Shown: positions 24,581 through 31,961 of the stretch, in pieces
Position numbering within the stretch: position 1 is the first letter of the stretch
Layout: every line of letters starts with the position of its first letter
DNA from: Clostridia bacterium
Lineage (GTDB): Bacteria; Bacillota; Clostridia; Oscillospirales; CAG-272
Direction of reading: 5' to 3'
Assembly (NCBI GenBank): GCA_017453005.1
Contig: JAFTKY010000007.1
Span: 1-36,038, forward strand
DNA length: 36,038 nt
Position numbers and translations under genes: made by a program
Notes under the pieces: generated by a model
What the model was told of the DNA's origin: nothing
The model's database searches: none
The model's input: the letters and a program-made list of their open reading frames with translations, nothing else

Positions 24581-25533
24581 TATAAAGCAAATATCATCTG
24601 CGCCAATTTCAACGTAATGGGGATGGTTGCGACGCACAAAAGCGACGACGCGCCGACGTTGAGGGACGCGTGACTTGGATCAATGTCATACAGCTCGCAA
24701 AACATGGTGACGTTTGACGCGGCGGGAAGCGCCGAGGCGGCGGTCAGAAACATGGCGTAGACCTCGGGAATATGCAAAAGCTTTGTTACAAGACACGTAA
24801 GCAGGGGAAATGCCACGAGCTTTACACCGCAGAACAAATATACCTTCCAATTCAGGAATATCTGTCTCGGACTTTGCTTTGCGATCAAAGCTCCGAGAAT
24901 AAGCACGGAGAGCGGGGTGCAGAGATTTTTGAGATATCCGAGGCATTCGTAAACAAACGCGGGAAGCTCAAAGCCAACGGCGGGCATCTTCAGAAGATAA
25001 AGCACAAATCCGATAGCGCAGGGCACGGTTCCGAAGTTCAGCAGAGCGTTTTTGAGCGTGAGCTTTATGTCACTGCGTCCGCGAGACAGAATAGCGATGC
25101 CTATTATCCATACAAGCGTATTGAAGCTGATAAGGAAGAACGCGCCGAGGAACAGTCCCTCACTGCCGAAAAGAGCCTCAAATATCGGGAAGCCGATAAA
25201 GGCGCAGTTGGTAAACACAAGCGAAAACTCTGTGACCTTCTGCTCGGTGATATCCTTATACGGCTTGCATATAAGATACGATACTCCAGCCATCACGACG
25301 TGAAAAATAACGCCTATGCCTATCATAAGCCCCGCACTCTTGAGCCTCGGAAAAGAGAACTCCGCGCCCGAGATGGAGTGTATAAGCATGCAGGGAAGTC
25401 CTACCTTCAACACAAGGGAGGACAGTCTTTTTGACGCCGCATCGTCAATTATCTTTACCCGCCGCAGAACAAATCCGCAGACCAAAAGCAAAAACAGCGC
25501 GGCGATAACAATATATAGTCTATCGAAATTCAT
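24580..25533 (-). CDS. AEC-family transporter (auxin efflux carrier fold)
   Basis: A 317-residue membrane protein with about ten helices in two inverted halves, broken helices at VFTNCAFIGFPIFEALFG and PAASNVTMFCELY, and a typical family opening (ALFLLLVCGFVLRRVKIID). Members export or import organic anions such as malate, or act in an unknown way. The substrate cannot be read. The ATG lies one base after the stop of the uracil-DNA glycosylase on the same strand, so the two genes form one operon although their functions look unrelated. The 3' end meets the shared terminator. Confidence 0.9.
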   Translation of the reverse strand: MNFDRLYIVIAALFLLLVCGFVLRRVKIIDDAASKRLSSLVLKVGLPCMLIHSISGAEFSFPRLKSAGLMIGIGVIFHVVMAGVSYLICKPYKDITEQKVTEFSLVFTNCAFIGFPIFEALFGSEGLFLGAFFLISFNTLVWIIGIAILSRGRSDIKLTLKNALLNFGTVPCAIGFVLYLLKMPAVGFELPAFVYECLGYLKNLCTPLSVLILGALIAKQSPRQIFLNWKVYLFCGVKLVAFPLLTCLVTKLLHIPEVYAMFLTAASALPAASNVTMFCELYDIDPSHASLNVGASSLLCVATIPITLKLAQMIFAL

Positions 25534-25534
25534 T

Positions 25535-26083
25535 TCAGATTTCCTGTATCTTTTCCTTTATCTTTTGCATATCGCGGAGCATATCTTCCTTTTTTCTCGG
25601 GTCGCGCAGAAGTGCGGCGGGGTGATAGACGGCGGTCATAAGATAGTTACCCTTCTTAAACCACGTGCCGTGCTCCTGAGTTATCTTGAAATCGGGCTTT
25701 ATGAGCTTCATAGCCGCAATTCTGCCAAGACAGACGATGACCTTGGGGTTTATAAGCTTTACCTGCTCGCGCAGATAATCAATGCAAGCCTCCTCCTCTG
25801 CGGGCAGGGGATCGCGGTTTTGCGGCGGACGGCATTTGAGAATGTTGGCAATATATACGTCCTCGCGCTTAATATCTATCGCGTAAAGAAATTTATCGAG
25901 AAGCTGTCCCGCACGTCCGACGAAGGGCGTGCCCGACAGATCCTCCTGCTGTCCGGGGGCTTCTCCCACGAACAGAATGTCGGCGTTTATATTTCCAACT
26001 CCGAAGACGCAGTTCGTCCTCGTTTTGCAAAGCTCGCATCTTTCACAGCTCTCACAAGCACTTTTAAGTTCGTCCCAAGTCAT
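25535..26083 (-). CDS. Type 4 uracil-DNA glycosylase (4Fe-4S)
   Basis: Excises uracil from DNA in base excision repair. The 182-residue length is normal. Four cysteines probably bind the cluster: C13 and C16 (spaced CxxC), then C84 and C100, the last two 16 apart as in the Thermus enzyme. GEAPGQQED (41-49) is the active-site motif and the later HPAALLR is the second, with its histidine. Extra cysteines C10, C19 and C25 crowd the N-terminus and make the exact ligands unclear. The promoter is complement 26115-26143. The start follows GGAGG. Confidence 0.95.
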   Translation of the reverse strand: MTWDELKSACESCERCELCKTRTNCVFGVGNINADILFVGEAPGQQEDLSGTPFVGRAGQLLDKFLYAIDIKREDVYIANILKCRPPQNRDPLPAEEEACIDYLREQVKLINPKVIVCLGRIAAMKLIKPDFKITQEHGTWFKKGNYLMTAVYHPAALLRDPRKKEDMLRDMQKIKEKIQEI

Positions 26084-26114
26084 AATGAAACCTCCAAGGG
26101 GATTTTATGATAAC

Positions 26115-26143
26115 ATTATATCAAAAACCTCCTCGGATTTCAA
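26115..26143 (-). promoter_or_regulatory. Sigma-A promoter for the glycosylase-transporter operon
   Basis: On the minus strand TTGAAA (complement of 26138-26143), a 17-base spacer, and TATAAT (complement of 26115-26120). Confidence 0.75.
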
Positions 26144-26158
26144 TAGATAATGTAAATT

Positions 26159-26746
26159 TTACAGCTCGCCGAGCGTAGATATCGCATTTTTGCACATCCA
26201 ATTTCCGTATTCAGCTATATATCTCTCAAAGCTTTCGGTGTTTTCGCGCTTGCCGTATTCAAGCACGAAGGTGAATTTATCAAGACGCGTGTACGGTGAG
26301 AGATTGGCGTGAGATAAAAGCAGATAGTATTTTCCCGATACGTCCGAGTAGGCAATACTGCCAACGTCCGTGCAAAGAGACAAAAGCCTGCGGCAAACCG
26401 CAATAAGGTTATAAAAGCTTTCAAACGAATACAGACTTTTATATGTACGTCTTGCGTGCGTACTTTTTTTCTCGCCCGACGCGTCCGTTTGAAAATCATC
26501 CTGCTCACCCTTCGTGATAAACAGCTCACAGCCGCCGTGCGCGGAGGTAAACAGCTGAACGAAAAATCTCTCGCCCTCGGTGTCAAAGCCCGTGAGGGAC
26601 TTTGCGTCACTTAGTATGCTTTTGAGGACCGTCCTTGTAGAAAGCTTTGAATAATCAAGCTCGTCGCCTGAGATGTGATAGCGCTCCATGTCCTCCTCGG
26701 AGAGCATGATCTTCAGCTTATCGTCGCTGATCAAAATAAGTTCCAT
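26159..26746 (-). CDS. mecA: Adaptor protein MecA
   Basis: A 195-residue adaptor for the ClpC-ClpP protease. The N-terminal target-binding domain opens with MELILISDDKLKIMLSEEDMERYHI. A linker rich in Lys, Ser and Asp (about 85-100) leads to the C-terminal ClpC-binding domain (YSFESFYNLIAVCRRL and beyond). The protein is slightly shorter than B. subtilis MecA (218). The leader holds a small hairpin (26761-26775) before the SD AAAGGA. The gene is divergent from the helicase gene. Its role in competence is not implied, since Clostridia generally lack ComK. Confidence 0.9.
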   Translation of the reverse strand: MELILISDDKLKIMLSEEDMERYHISGDELDYSKLSTRTVLKSILSDAKSLTGFDTEGERFFVQLFTSAHGGCELFITKGEQDDFQTDASGEKKSTHARRTYKSLYSFESFYNLIAVCRRLLSLCTDVGSIAYSDVSGKYYLLLSHANLSPYTRLDKFTFVLEYGKRENTESFERYIAEYGNWMCKNAISTLGEL

Positions 26747-26760
26747 AAAAATCCTTTCTT

Positions 26761-26775
26761 GCCGAGCACCTCGGC
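26761..26775 (-). other. Leader hairpin of mecA
   Basis: GCCGAG (26761-26766) and CTCGGC (26770-26775) form a six-base stem with a three-base loop, just upstream of the mecA SD. No T-run follows. Confidence 0.5.
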
Positions 26776-26798
26776 TATAGACAACTGTCCACGATACT

Positions 26799-26827
26799 AT
26801 TATAATACACTTTTTCTGTAAATGTAA
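26799..26827 (-). promoter_or_regulatory. Probable mecA promoter
   Basis: Minus-strand TATAAT (complement of 26799-26804) with a poor -35, TTACAT (complement of 26822-26827), 17 bases away. The -10 is strong and the -35 weak. Confidence 0.5.
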
Positions 26828-26850
26828 GCCCTAAAATATTGGTAATTTTG

Positions 26851-26879
26851 TTGACAGAAGGAGGTGCGTTTGATATAAT
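26851..26879 (+). promoter_or_regulatory. Consensus sigma-A promoter of the helicase gene
   Basis: A perfect TTGACA (26851-26856), a 17-base spacer and TATAAT (26874-26879), with TG one base before the -10. It is the best promoter in the window and gives a start near 26886. No LexA-type operator was recognised by eye. Confidence 0.85.
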
Positions 26880-26915
26880 AAATTTATACCATTCTATGAA
26901 AGGCAGGGTGCTGTT

Positions 26916-29333
26916 GTGAAATACAGTCTTGAATACGACCATATTGAAATTTCCGCAGACGCGCTCTGCTATGATCTTTTTGGACGGCATGACCTTGAGA
27001 GCCGCACGCTTCGTGATTTTGCCGCGCTCGTAAAGCTCAAGCGCACTCTCTCCCCGAGACTTGCATCTGCTCTCGGCGGCGAGTATTACATGAACGTATC
27101 CATAACCAACACCGCCCGCCTTGACGACGTATATTATTACGTGAGCGGTGAATGTGACGGGGTGATAAAGGGGCAGGGTGGCTATACCGTAGTCGAGCTT
27201 CGTGCGACAAATAAATACGGCGCACCCATGCTCAGCGAGGAATTTTATCACGCGCGTCTTTATACGAACGCGTATTTTCTTTGCAGACAAAAGGGTGTTG
27301 AGAGCGTTGAGCTTTGCATGGCGACCTATAACTCCGAGACGGGGGAGATAAAGCCCTCGTACAGCACGGCAGATCTTTCGGTGCTACGCGACTTTTACAT
27401 GAATATGCTCTCCCGTATACACAAGAGAGCAAAATTTATTGCCTACTCAAAAAGGGAAAGGATACCCGCGCTCTCGGGCGCGATATTCCCGTACAGAGAG
27501 CTGCGCGAAAGCCAGACGGAAATGATAAAGGAATGTTACCGTGATATAAAGCATGGCAATCGTCTTTTCTGTCAAGCCCCCACGGGCATCGGAAAGACTA
27601 TCTCAACGCTCTACCCGTCGGTCAAATGTATCGGAGAGCGAGTGGCGGACAAAATATTTTATCTGACGTCAAAGGCAAGCATACGCCGAGAGGCGCTGTC
27701 TGCCGTGAGAAATATGCGCGAGCACGGCTCAAAGCTCTATACCTGCGTTTTGTCGGCAAAGGAGCAGGCGTGCGTGTGCGACGCGGCAAAGAGCGGCGCG
27801 GGCAGGCTCTCCTCTTATTGCAGAAGCGGTGCGTGTCCGTTCGCATTGGGATATTACGACAGAGTTGAGGGCGCGATATTTGAGCTTTTGTCACGAGGCT
27901 TTGAGTTCGACAGAGAGGACATTCGCCGCGCAGCGTTAAAGCACCGCGTGTGTCCGCACGAGCTTTCTCTTGATCTGTCCGAGCTTTGCGATATAATAAT
28001 TTGTGACTATAACTACGTTTTCTCGCCCACGGTCTACCTCAAGAGATATTTTGCGGACAACAGCAGAGGCGAGAAATATATCTTCCTCATCGACGAGGCG
28101 CACAATCTCCCCGACAGAGCGAGAGACCTGTTCTCCGCAAAGCTTTCTACTCTTGACATTGAAAGCGTTTGTGACAGCCTCGGCGAGAGCTCGAACCTCT
28201 ATTCGTCACTTGACGGAGTGCTTGGGTGCTTTAACTCGCTCTCCCGTTTGTGTGAGGACAACTCACGCTACGACCACGAGCAGAATAAAATAGGATATTA
28301 TATAGGAAGACAGCTTCCGCAAAAGCTTTCCGAAAAGCTATCGGAGTGCAGCAAGGCGTGCGAGAGGTGGCTTCGCTATAACGAGGACAGCCCCGCGTAC
28401 GAGGCGGTGGACGGTCTGCACTCAAAAATACGCGAATATAAGGTCGCGGAGGAGGCATTTGGAGACAACTACCTCGTGTTTATCAACATGAAAAATCAGG
28501 ATACGGAAATATTGCTCTATTGCCTTGACCCGTCAAGCCTGCTTGATTCCGCACTAAACCGCGCGTGCGCGTCCGTGCTGTTTTCGGCAACGCTCACCCC
28601 CACCGACTATTTTGCGGACATTCTCGGCGGCGGCAAGAAAAGCGTATCGGTGAGCTTTCCGTCACCATTTGACCCATCGCACCTGTGCGTCGCGGCAGTT
28701 GATTCGGTAAGCACGAGATACGAGGACAGAGAAAAGTCATACAAAAAAATCGCCTCCTGCATCGCGGCGACTGCGTCTGCAAGGGCGGGAAATTATATCG
28801 TATTTTTGCCGTCATACGGATACATGGAAAGTGTGGCAAAGGCGTTTTCGGAGAAATACCCGAAGGTCAGAACTATATTGCAGAAAAAGGGTATGAGCTA
28901 CCGTGACCGCGAGGAGTTTCTTGACTTTTTTGAGGACGACAAAAAGCTTCGGATAGGATTTTGCGTCATGGGAGGGTCGTTTTCCGAGGGAATTGACCTG
29001 CCGGGAGACAGACTTATCGGCGTCGTTATCGTGGGCGTGGGACTACCCGGCATATCCAACGAGCGAAACATCATGCGCGACTACTACGAGGAAAAATGCG
29101 GCGCGGGGTATGACTACGCGTACACGTATCCGGGCATGAACTCGGTGCTTCAGGCGGCGGGCAGAGTGATACGCCGTGACGAGGACAGAGGCATAGTGGT
29201 GCTCATTGACGACAGATATTCCGAGCCAAAGTACAAAGAACTGTTCCCACACGGTTGGAAAAGCATGAAATTTGCAAGAAATTCTTCAACTCTTGCAGAA
29301 ATCGCACGGAATTTTTGGGAAAAACAGGAGTAA
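26916..29333 (+). CDS. XPD/DinG-like iron-sulfur helicase with an N-terminal PD-(D/E)XK-like domain
   Basis: An 805-residue superfamily 2 5'-to-3' DNA helicase. Walker A APTGIGKT (221-228), DEAH (393-396) and a late QAAGRVIRRDEDRG motif VI are intact. Cysteines C288, C302, C307 and C346 fall between motifs I and II with XPD-like spacing and probably bind 4Fe-4S. The first 190 residues resemble a RecB/Cas4-type nuclease: D81 in ECDGVI, E94 in VVELRA, and a HARLYTNAYFL helix like the QxxxY motif. However, ELR replaces the usual ExK, so it may be inactive and serve DNA binding. Its likely role is processing of damaged or structured DNA. The stop codon lies inside an A/T-rich palindrome. Confidence 0.88.
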   Translation: MKYSLEYDHIEISADALCYDLFGRHDLESRTLRDFAALVKLKRTLSPRLASALGGEYYMNVSITNTARLDDVYYYVSGECDGVIKGQGGYTVVELRATNKYGAPMLSEEFYHARLYTNAYFLCRQKGVESVELCMATYNSETGEIKPSYSTADLSVLRDFYMNMLSRIHKRAKFIAYSKRERIPALSGAIFPYRELRESQTEMIKECYRDIKHGNRLFCQAPTGIGKTISTLYPSVKCIGERVADKIFYLTSKASIRREALSAVRNMREHGSKLYTCVLSAKEQACVCDAAKSGAGRLSSYCRSGACPFALGYYDRVEGAIFELLSRGFEFDREDIRRAALKHRVCPHELSLDLSELCDIIICDYNYVFSPTVYLKRYFADNSRGEKYIFLIDEAHNLPDRARDLFSAKLSTLDIESVCDSLGESSNLYSSLDGVLGCFNSLSRLCEDNSRYDHEQNKIGYYIGRQLPQKLSEKLSECSKACERWLRYNEDSPAYEAVDGLHSKIREYKVAEEAFGDNYLVFINMKNQDTEILLYCLDPSSLLDSALNRACASVLFSATLTPTDYFADILGGGKKSVSVSFPSPFDPSHLCVAAVDSVSTRYEDREKSYKKIASCIAATASARAGNYIVFLPSYGYMESVAKAFSEKYPKVRTILQKKGMSYRDREEFLDFFEDDKKLRIGFCVMGGSFSEGIDLPGDRLIGVVIVGVGLPGISNERNIMRDYYEEKCGAGYDYAYTYPGMNSVLQAAGRVIRRDEDRGIVVLIDDRYSEPKYKELFPHGWKSMKFARNSSTLAEIARNFWEKQE

Positions 29334-29377
29334 ATTTGAAATTTTTGCAAAATTTTAAATTTACTCTTGCTTTTTTT
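29330..29377 (+). terminator. A/T-rich perfect palindrome over the helicase stop codon, with a T-run
   Basis: Bases 29330-29364 form an inverted repeat with a 16-base-pair stem (one G-T) and a three-base loop TGC. The stop TAA (29331-29333) is in its left arm. TTTTTTT follows at 29371-29377 after six bases. It probably terminates the helicase mRNA, though the low GC content and the gap make this less than typical. Confidence 0.6.
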
Positions 29378-29395
29378 ATCATGTTGTGATATAAT
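29367..29395 (+). promoter_or_regulatory. Sigma-A promoter of the second aminotransferase gene
   Basis: TTGCTT (29367-29372), a 17-base spacer, TATAAT (29390-29395) with TG one base before (extended -10). The start lies near 29402. Confidence 0.75.
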
Positions 29396-29430
29396 GTGTG
29401 GGTATGAAAAATTTTACGCGGAGAATACCT

Positions 29431-30711
29431 ATGAATTACCTTGAAATGACCAAAGAACAGCTTTTAGCTGAGAAAAATAGACTTGAAGAGCAGTACGCAA
29501 AAGTATGCGAAATGGGGCTTTCGCTCGACCTCTCCCGCGGCAAGCCCGCAGCAGATCAGCTTGACCTTACAAGCGGCATGCTCACCTGTATTCAGAGCGC
29601 GGAGGACTGCAAGACCGAGGCAGGCTTTGACTGCCGGAATTACGGACTTTTCGACGGAATCCCCGAGGCGAAAAAGCTCTTTTCCGACCTTCTCGGAATA
29701 CCTCAGAATTACATTTTCGTAGGCGGAAGCTCGTCGCTCAACCTTATGTACGACTCGCTCTCCCGCGCTATGCTTTACGGCGTGTGCGGAAGCCCGAAGC
29801 CCTGGTGCCGCGAGGAAAAGGTGAAGTTCGTCTGCCCCGTGCCGGGATATGACAGACACTTCAAAATATGTGAATCTCTTGGCATTGAAATGATAAACGT
29901 GGACATGACGCCCACGGGTCCCGACATGGACGCCGTTGAGGCTATCGTAGCCTCCGACCCCTCGGTAAAGGGAATCTGGTGCTGTCCCAAATACTCAAAT
30001 CCCGACGGTATCACGTATTCCGACGAAACGGTGCGCCGTCTCGCCGCTATGAAGACCGCCGCTCCCGATTTCAGAATTATGTGGGATAACGCCTACGCCG
30101 TTCACGACTTGTACGACGAGGGCGATATTCTGCTCGATATATTCGAGGCGTGCAGGGAAGCGGGCAACGAGGAAAGGGTCATGTACTTTGCCTCCACATC
30201 AAAGATCACCTATTCGGGCGCGGGAGTTGCGATCCTTGCGGCGAATGAAAACAACTTAAAGCAGATAAAGTCCGTCATGACGGCGCAGACCATCAGCTTT
30301 GATAAGATAAATCAGCTCCGCCACGTCAAGTTTTTTGGGGACGCAGACGGCGTGCGCGCGCACATGAAAAAGCACGCGGCACTCCTTGCCCCCAAGTTCA
30401 AGCTCGTTTTAGATAAGCTTGAGAGTGAGCTTGCATCGGTCGGTATCGGTAGATGGACTAATCCCCGAGGCGGTTATTTCGTAAGCCTTTTCGTTCCCGA
30501 GGGCTGTGCTAAGCGCACCTTTGCGCTTGCAAAGGCGGCGGGCGTTACGCTCACCACCGTCGGCGCGACCTATCCCTACGGCAAGGACGAGGCGGACAGC
30601 AATATCCGTATCGCGCCCACGTATGCAAATATGGAAAATCTCTCAGCGGCTATGGACGTATTGACGCTTTGCGTCCGTCTTGCAACTGTAGAAAAACTTC
30701 TTGAGAAATAA
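29431..30711 (+). CDS. PLP-dependent aminotransferase of the aspartate/MocR-like group (PF12897 type)
   Basis: A 426-residue fold-type I enzyme with the sub-family opening [23 protein letters not shown] (about 29-51), where ribosyl or phosphate contacts begin. N190 (KYSNPDG), D219 and Y222 ([10 protein letters not shown]) and Schiff-base K258 (STSKITYSG) bind the cofactor. Relatives include the C. glutamicum AspB-type aspartate aminotransferase, so transfer between aspartate and 2-oxoglutarate is the best guess. The frame opens earlier at a GTG (29398), but that lies at the predicted transcript start. ATG at 29431 has CGGAGA at proper distance and is preferred. Confidence 0.9.
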   Translation: MNYLEMTKEQLLAEKNRLEEQYAKVCEMGLSLDLSRGKPAADQLDLTSGMLTCIQSAEDCKTEAGFDCRNYGLFDGIPEAKKLFSDLLGIPQNYIFVGGSSSLNLMYDSLSRAMLYGVCGSPKPWCREEKVKFVCPVPGYDRHFKICESLGIEMINVDMTPTGPDMDAVEAIVASDPSVKGIWCCPKYSNPDGITYSDETVRRLAAMKTAAPDFRIMWDNAYAVHDLYDEGDILLDIFEACREAGNEERVMYFASTSKITYSGAGVAILAANENNLKQIKSVMTAQTISFDKINQLRHVKFFGDADGVRAHMKKHAALLAPKFKLVLDKLESELASVGIGRWTNPRGGYFVSLFVPEGCAKRTFALAKAAGVTLTTVGATYPYGKDEADSNIRIAPTYANMENLSAAMDVLTLCVRLATVEKLLEK

Positions 30712-30713
30712 AG

Positions 30714-30739
30714 AATAGGGCGGTCATCCGCCCTATTTT
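30714..30739 (+). terminator. Intrinsic terminator between aminotransferase and radical SAM gene
   Basis: AATAGGGCGG (30714-30723) pairs perfectly with CCGCCCTATT (30728-30737) around TCAT, and two more Ts follow. The T-run is short, so some read-through into the next gene, 13 bases later, is likely. Confidence 0.7.
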
Positions 30740-30752
30740 GACAGAGGAATTT

Positions 30753-31730
30753 ATGAATAAGAAACCTACTCAATCATCCACAAACCCATACAAAAACAGC
30801 GACTCAAACAAGCGCTATTATACCTACGATTATTGGCTCAGGCAGACCTTTGGCGGCAAGTGTGCCAAGATCCCGATAGACGCGGGCTTTACCTGTCCCA
30901 ATATTGACGGAAAATGCTCTGTCGGTGGGTGCATCTACTGCTCGCAGAGGGGAAGCGGAGACTTCGCGTGTGAGGCGGAAATACCCGTTACCGAGCAGTT
31001 TGAAATTACTAAAAAACAGCTCTCGTCCAAATGGCAAACGGATAAGTTTATCCCGTATTTCCAGGCGCACACAAATACCTATGCGCCGCTTGAAATAATC
31101 AAGGAAAAGATAGAGCCCGTCATGGCGCTGGACGGCGTTGTGGGGCTTAATATCGCCACCCGGGCAGATTGCCTTGAGGATGACGTCGTCGGATATCTGT
31201 GCGAGCTTGCGGAGAGAACCGTGCTGACAGTCGAGCTTGGACTTCAGACGGTTCACGACGGGACGGCGATGCTTATAAACAGAGGGCACACGTACGCGGA
31301 TTTTCTTGCAGGATATGAGAAATTGAGACGCGCGTCGGATAAGATAAATATCTGCATTCACCTCATTTTCGGGCTTCCCGGGGAGAGCGTGTCGGATATG
31401 CTCGAATCGGTTATGGAGGTGGCGAAACTGCGCCCCGACCAGATCAAATTTCACCTGCTGCACGTGCTGAAGGATACGCGGCTCGGAGATATGTATCTGT
31501 CAGGAGAATATCAGCCGATGGACATGGAATCCTATGTTGATACGGTCGCGCGCGCCCTCCTCTATCTGCCCGAAAATACGGTTGTCGGCAGGCTCACGGG
31601 AGACGGTATGCAAAGTCAGCTTCTGGCTCCCGATTGGAGCAGAAAAAAGACAGTCGTGATAAATAATATCGACAAGAAAATGTACGCAGAAGACCTCTGG
31701 CAGGGCAAATTTTTTGACAAAAAAGCGTAG
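30753..31730 (+). CDS. TIGR01212-family radical SAM protein (YtqA/YhcC; probable MnmL)
   Basis: A 325-residue radical SAM enzyme. Cysteines C48, C60 and C63 (FTCPN then GGCIYC) match the family's stretched cluster motif, with C55 between. PYFQAHTNTYAP and LGLQTVHDGTAMLINRGH are family hallmarks. B. subtilis YtqA has been linked to an alternative route to mnm5s2U in tRNA (MnmL, with the methyltransferase MnmM/YtqB). That partner is not in the window, so no symbol is given. The start is ATG at 30753 with AGAGGA upstream; a TTG further upstream lies in the terminator tail. No promoter of its own was seen. Confidence 0.88.
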   Translation: MNKKPTQSSTNPYKNSDSNKRYYTYDYWLRQTFGGKCAKIPIDAGFTCPNIDGKCSVGGCIYCSQRGSGDFACEAEIPVTEQFEITKKQLSSKWQTDKFIPYFQAHTNTYAPLEIIKEKIEPVMALDGVVGLNIATRADCLEDDVVGYLCELAERTVLTVELGLQTVHDGTAMLINRGHTYADFLAGYEKLRRASDKINICIHLIFGLPGESVSDMLESVMEVAKLRPDQIKFHLLHVLKDTRLGDMYLSGEYQPMDMESYVDTVARALLYLPENTVVGRLTGDGMQSQLLAPDWSRKKTVVINNIDKKMYAEDLWQGKFFDKKA

Positions 31731-31768
31731 CGAAAAAAAAGCACCAAATCCTTTACAACATAAAGAAT

Positions 31769-31865
31769 AAAAGACCAAAAGTGACGGTTTTGTGACAGAA
31801 CTATAAACTCATGGGGATAAATAGAGACAATATCCACAATTTACCCCTGTCAATTTTGGTCTTTT
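31769..31865. repeat. Large nested inverted repeat upstream of the surface-protein gene
   Basis: The outer arms 31769-31785 and 31849-31865 are 17 bases each and pair at 16 positions. Inside, GGGGATAAAT (31812-31821) faces ATTTACCCC (31839-31847) with one bulge. TTTTTG follows. It could be a large terminator of the radical SAM gene, or a structure tied to the promoter next to it, since its right arm enters the conserved promoter element at 31855-31876. Confidence 0.7.
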
Positions 31866-31900
31866 TGTTTATTTACATTTATTTGCTCTTGTGGTATAAT
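31855..31900 (+). promoter_or_regulatory. Promoter of surface-protein gene 1, with conserved upstream element
   Basis: A 22-base element (31855-31876), opening TTTGGTC and ending TTTAC, is identical to the one before the second paralogue (34712-34733). Its end forms the -35 TTTACA (31872-31877), with a 17-base spacer, TG one base before, and TATAAT (31895-31900). Confidence 0.8.
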
Positions 31901-31911
31901 GTTAAATGAGG

Positions 31912-31930
31912 GTAGAGTGCGACACTCTAC
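31912..31930 (+). other. 5'-end leader hairpin of surface-protein gene 1
   Basis: GTAGAGTG (31912-31919) pairs perfectly with CACTCTAC (31923-31930) around CGA. It lies about five bases after the predicted transcript start (near 31907). The second paralogue has a matching hairpin with two changed base pairs. A 5'-terminal stem of this sort can protect an mRNA from decay. Confidence 0.75.
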
Positions 31931-31961
31931 AAAAAATATTTTCTAAAAGGAGAAAAACAAA

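Noticed and set aside
31811..31909. Small hydrophobic frame (about 32 residues) upstream of the surface-protein gene
   Set aside because: No SD, and it spans the promoter and inverted repeat, so it would not be in the main transcript.
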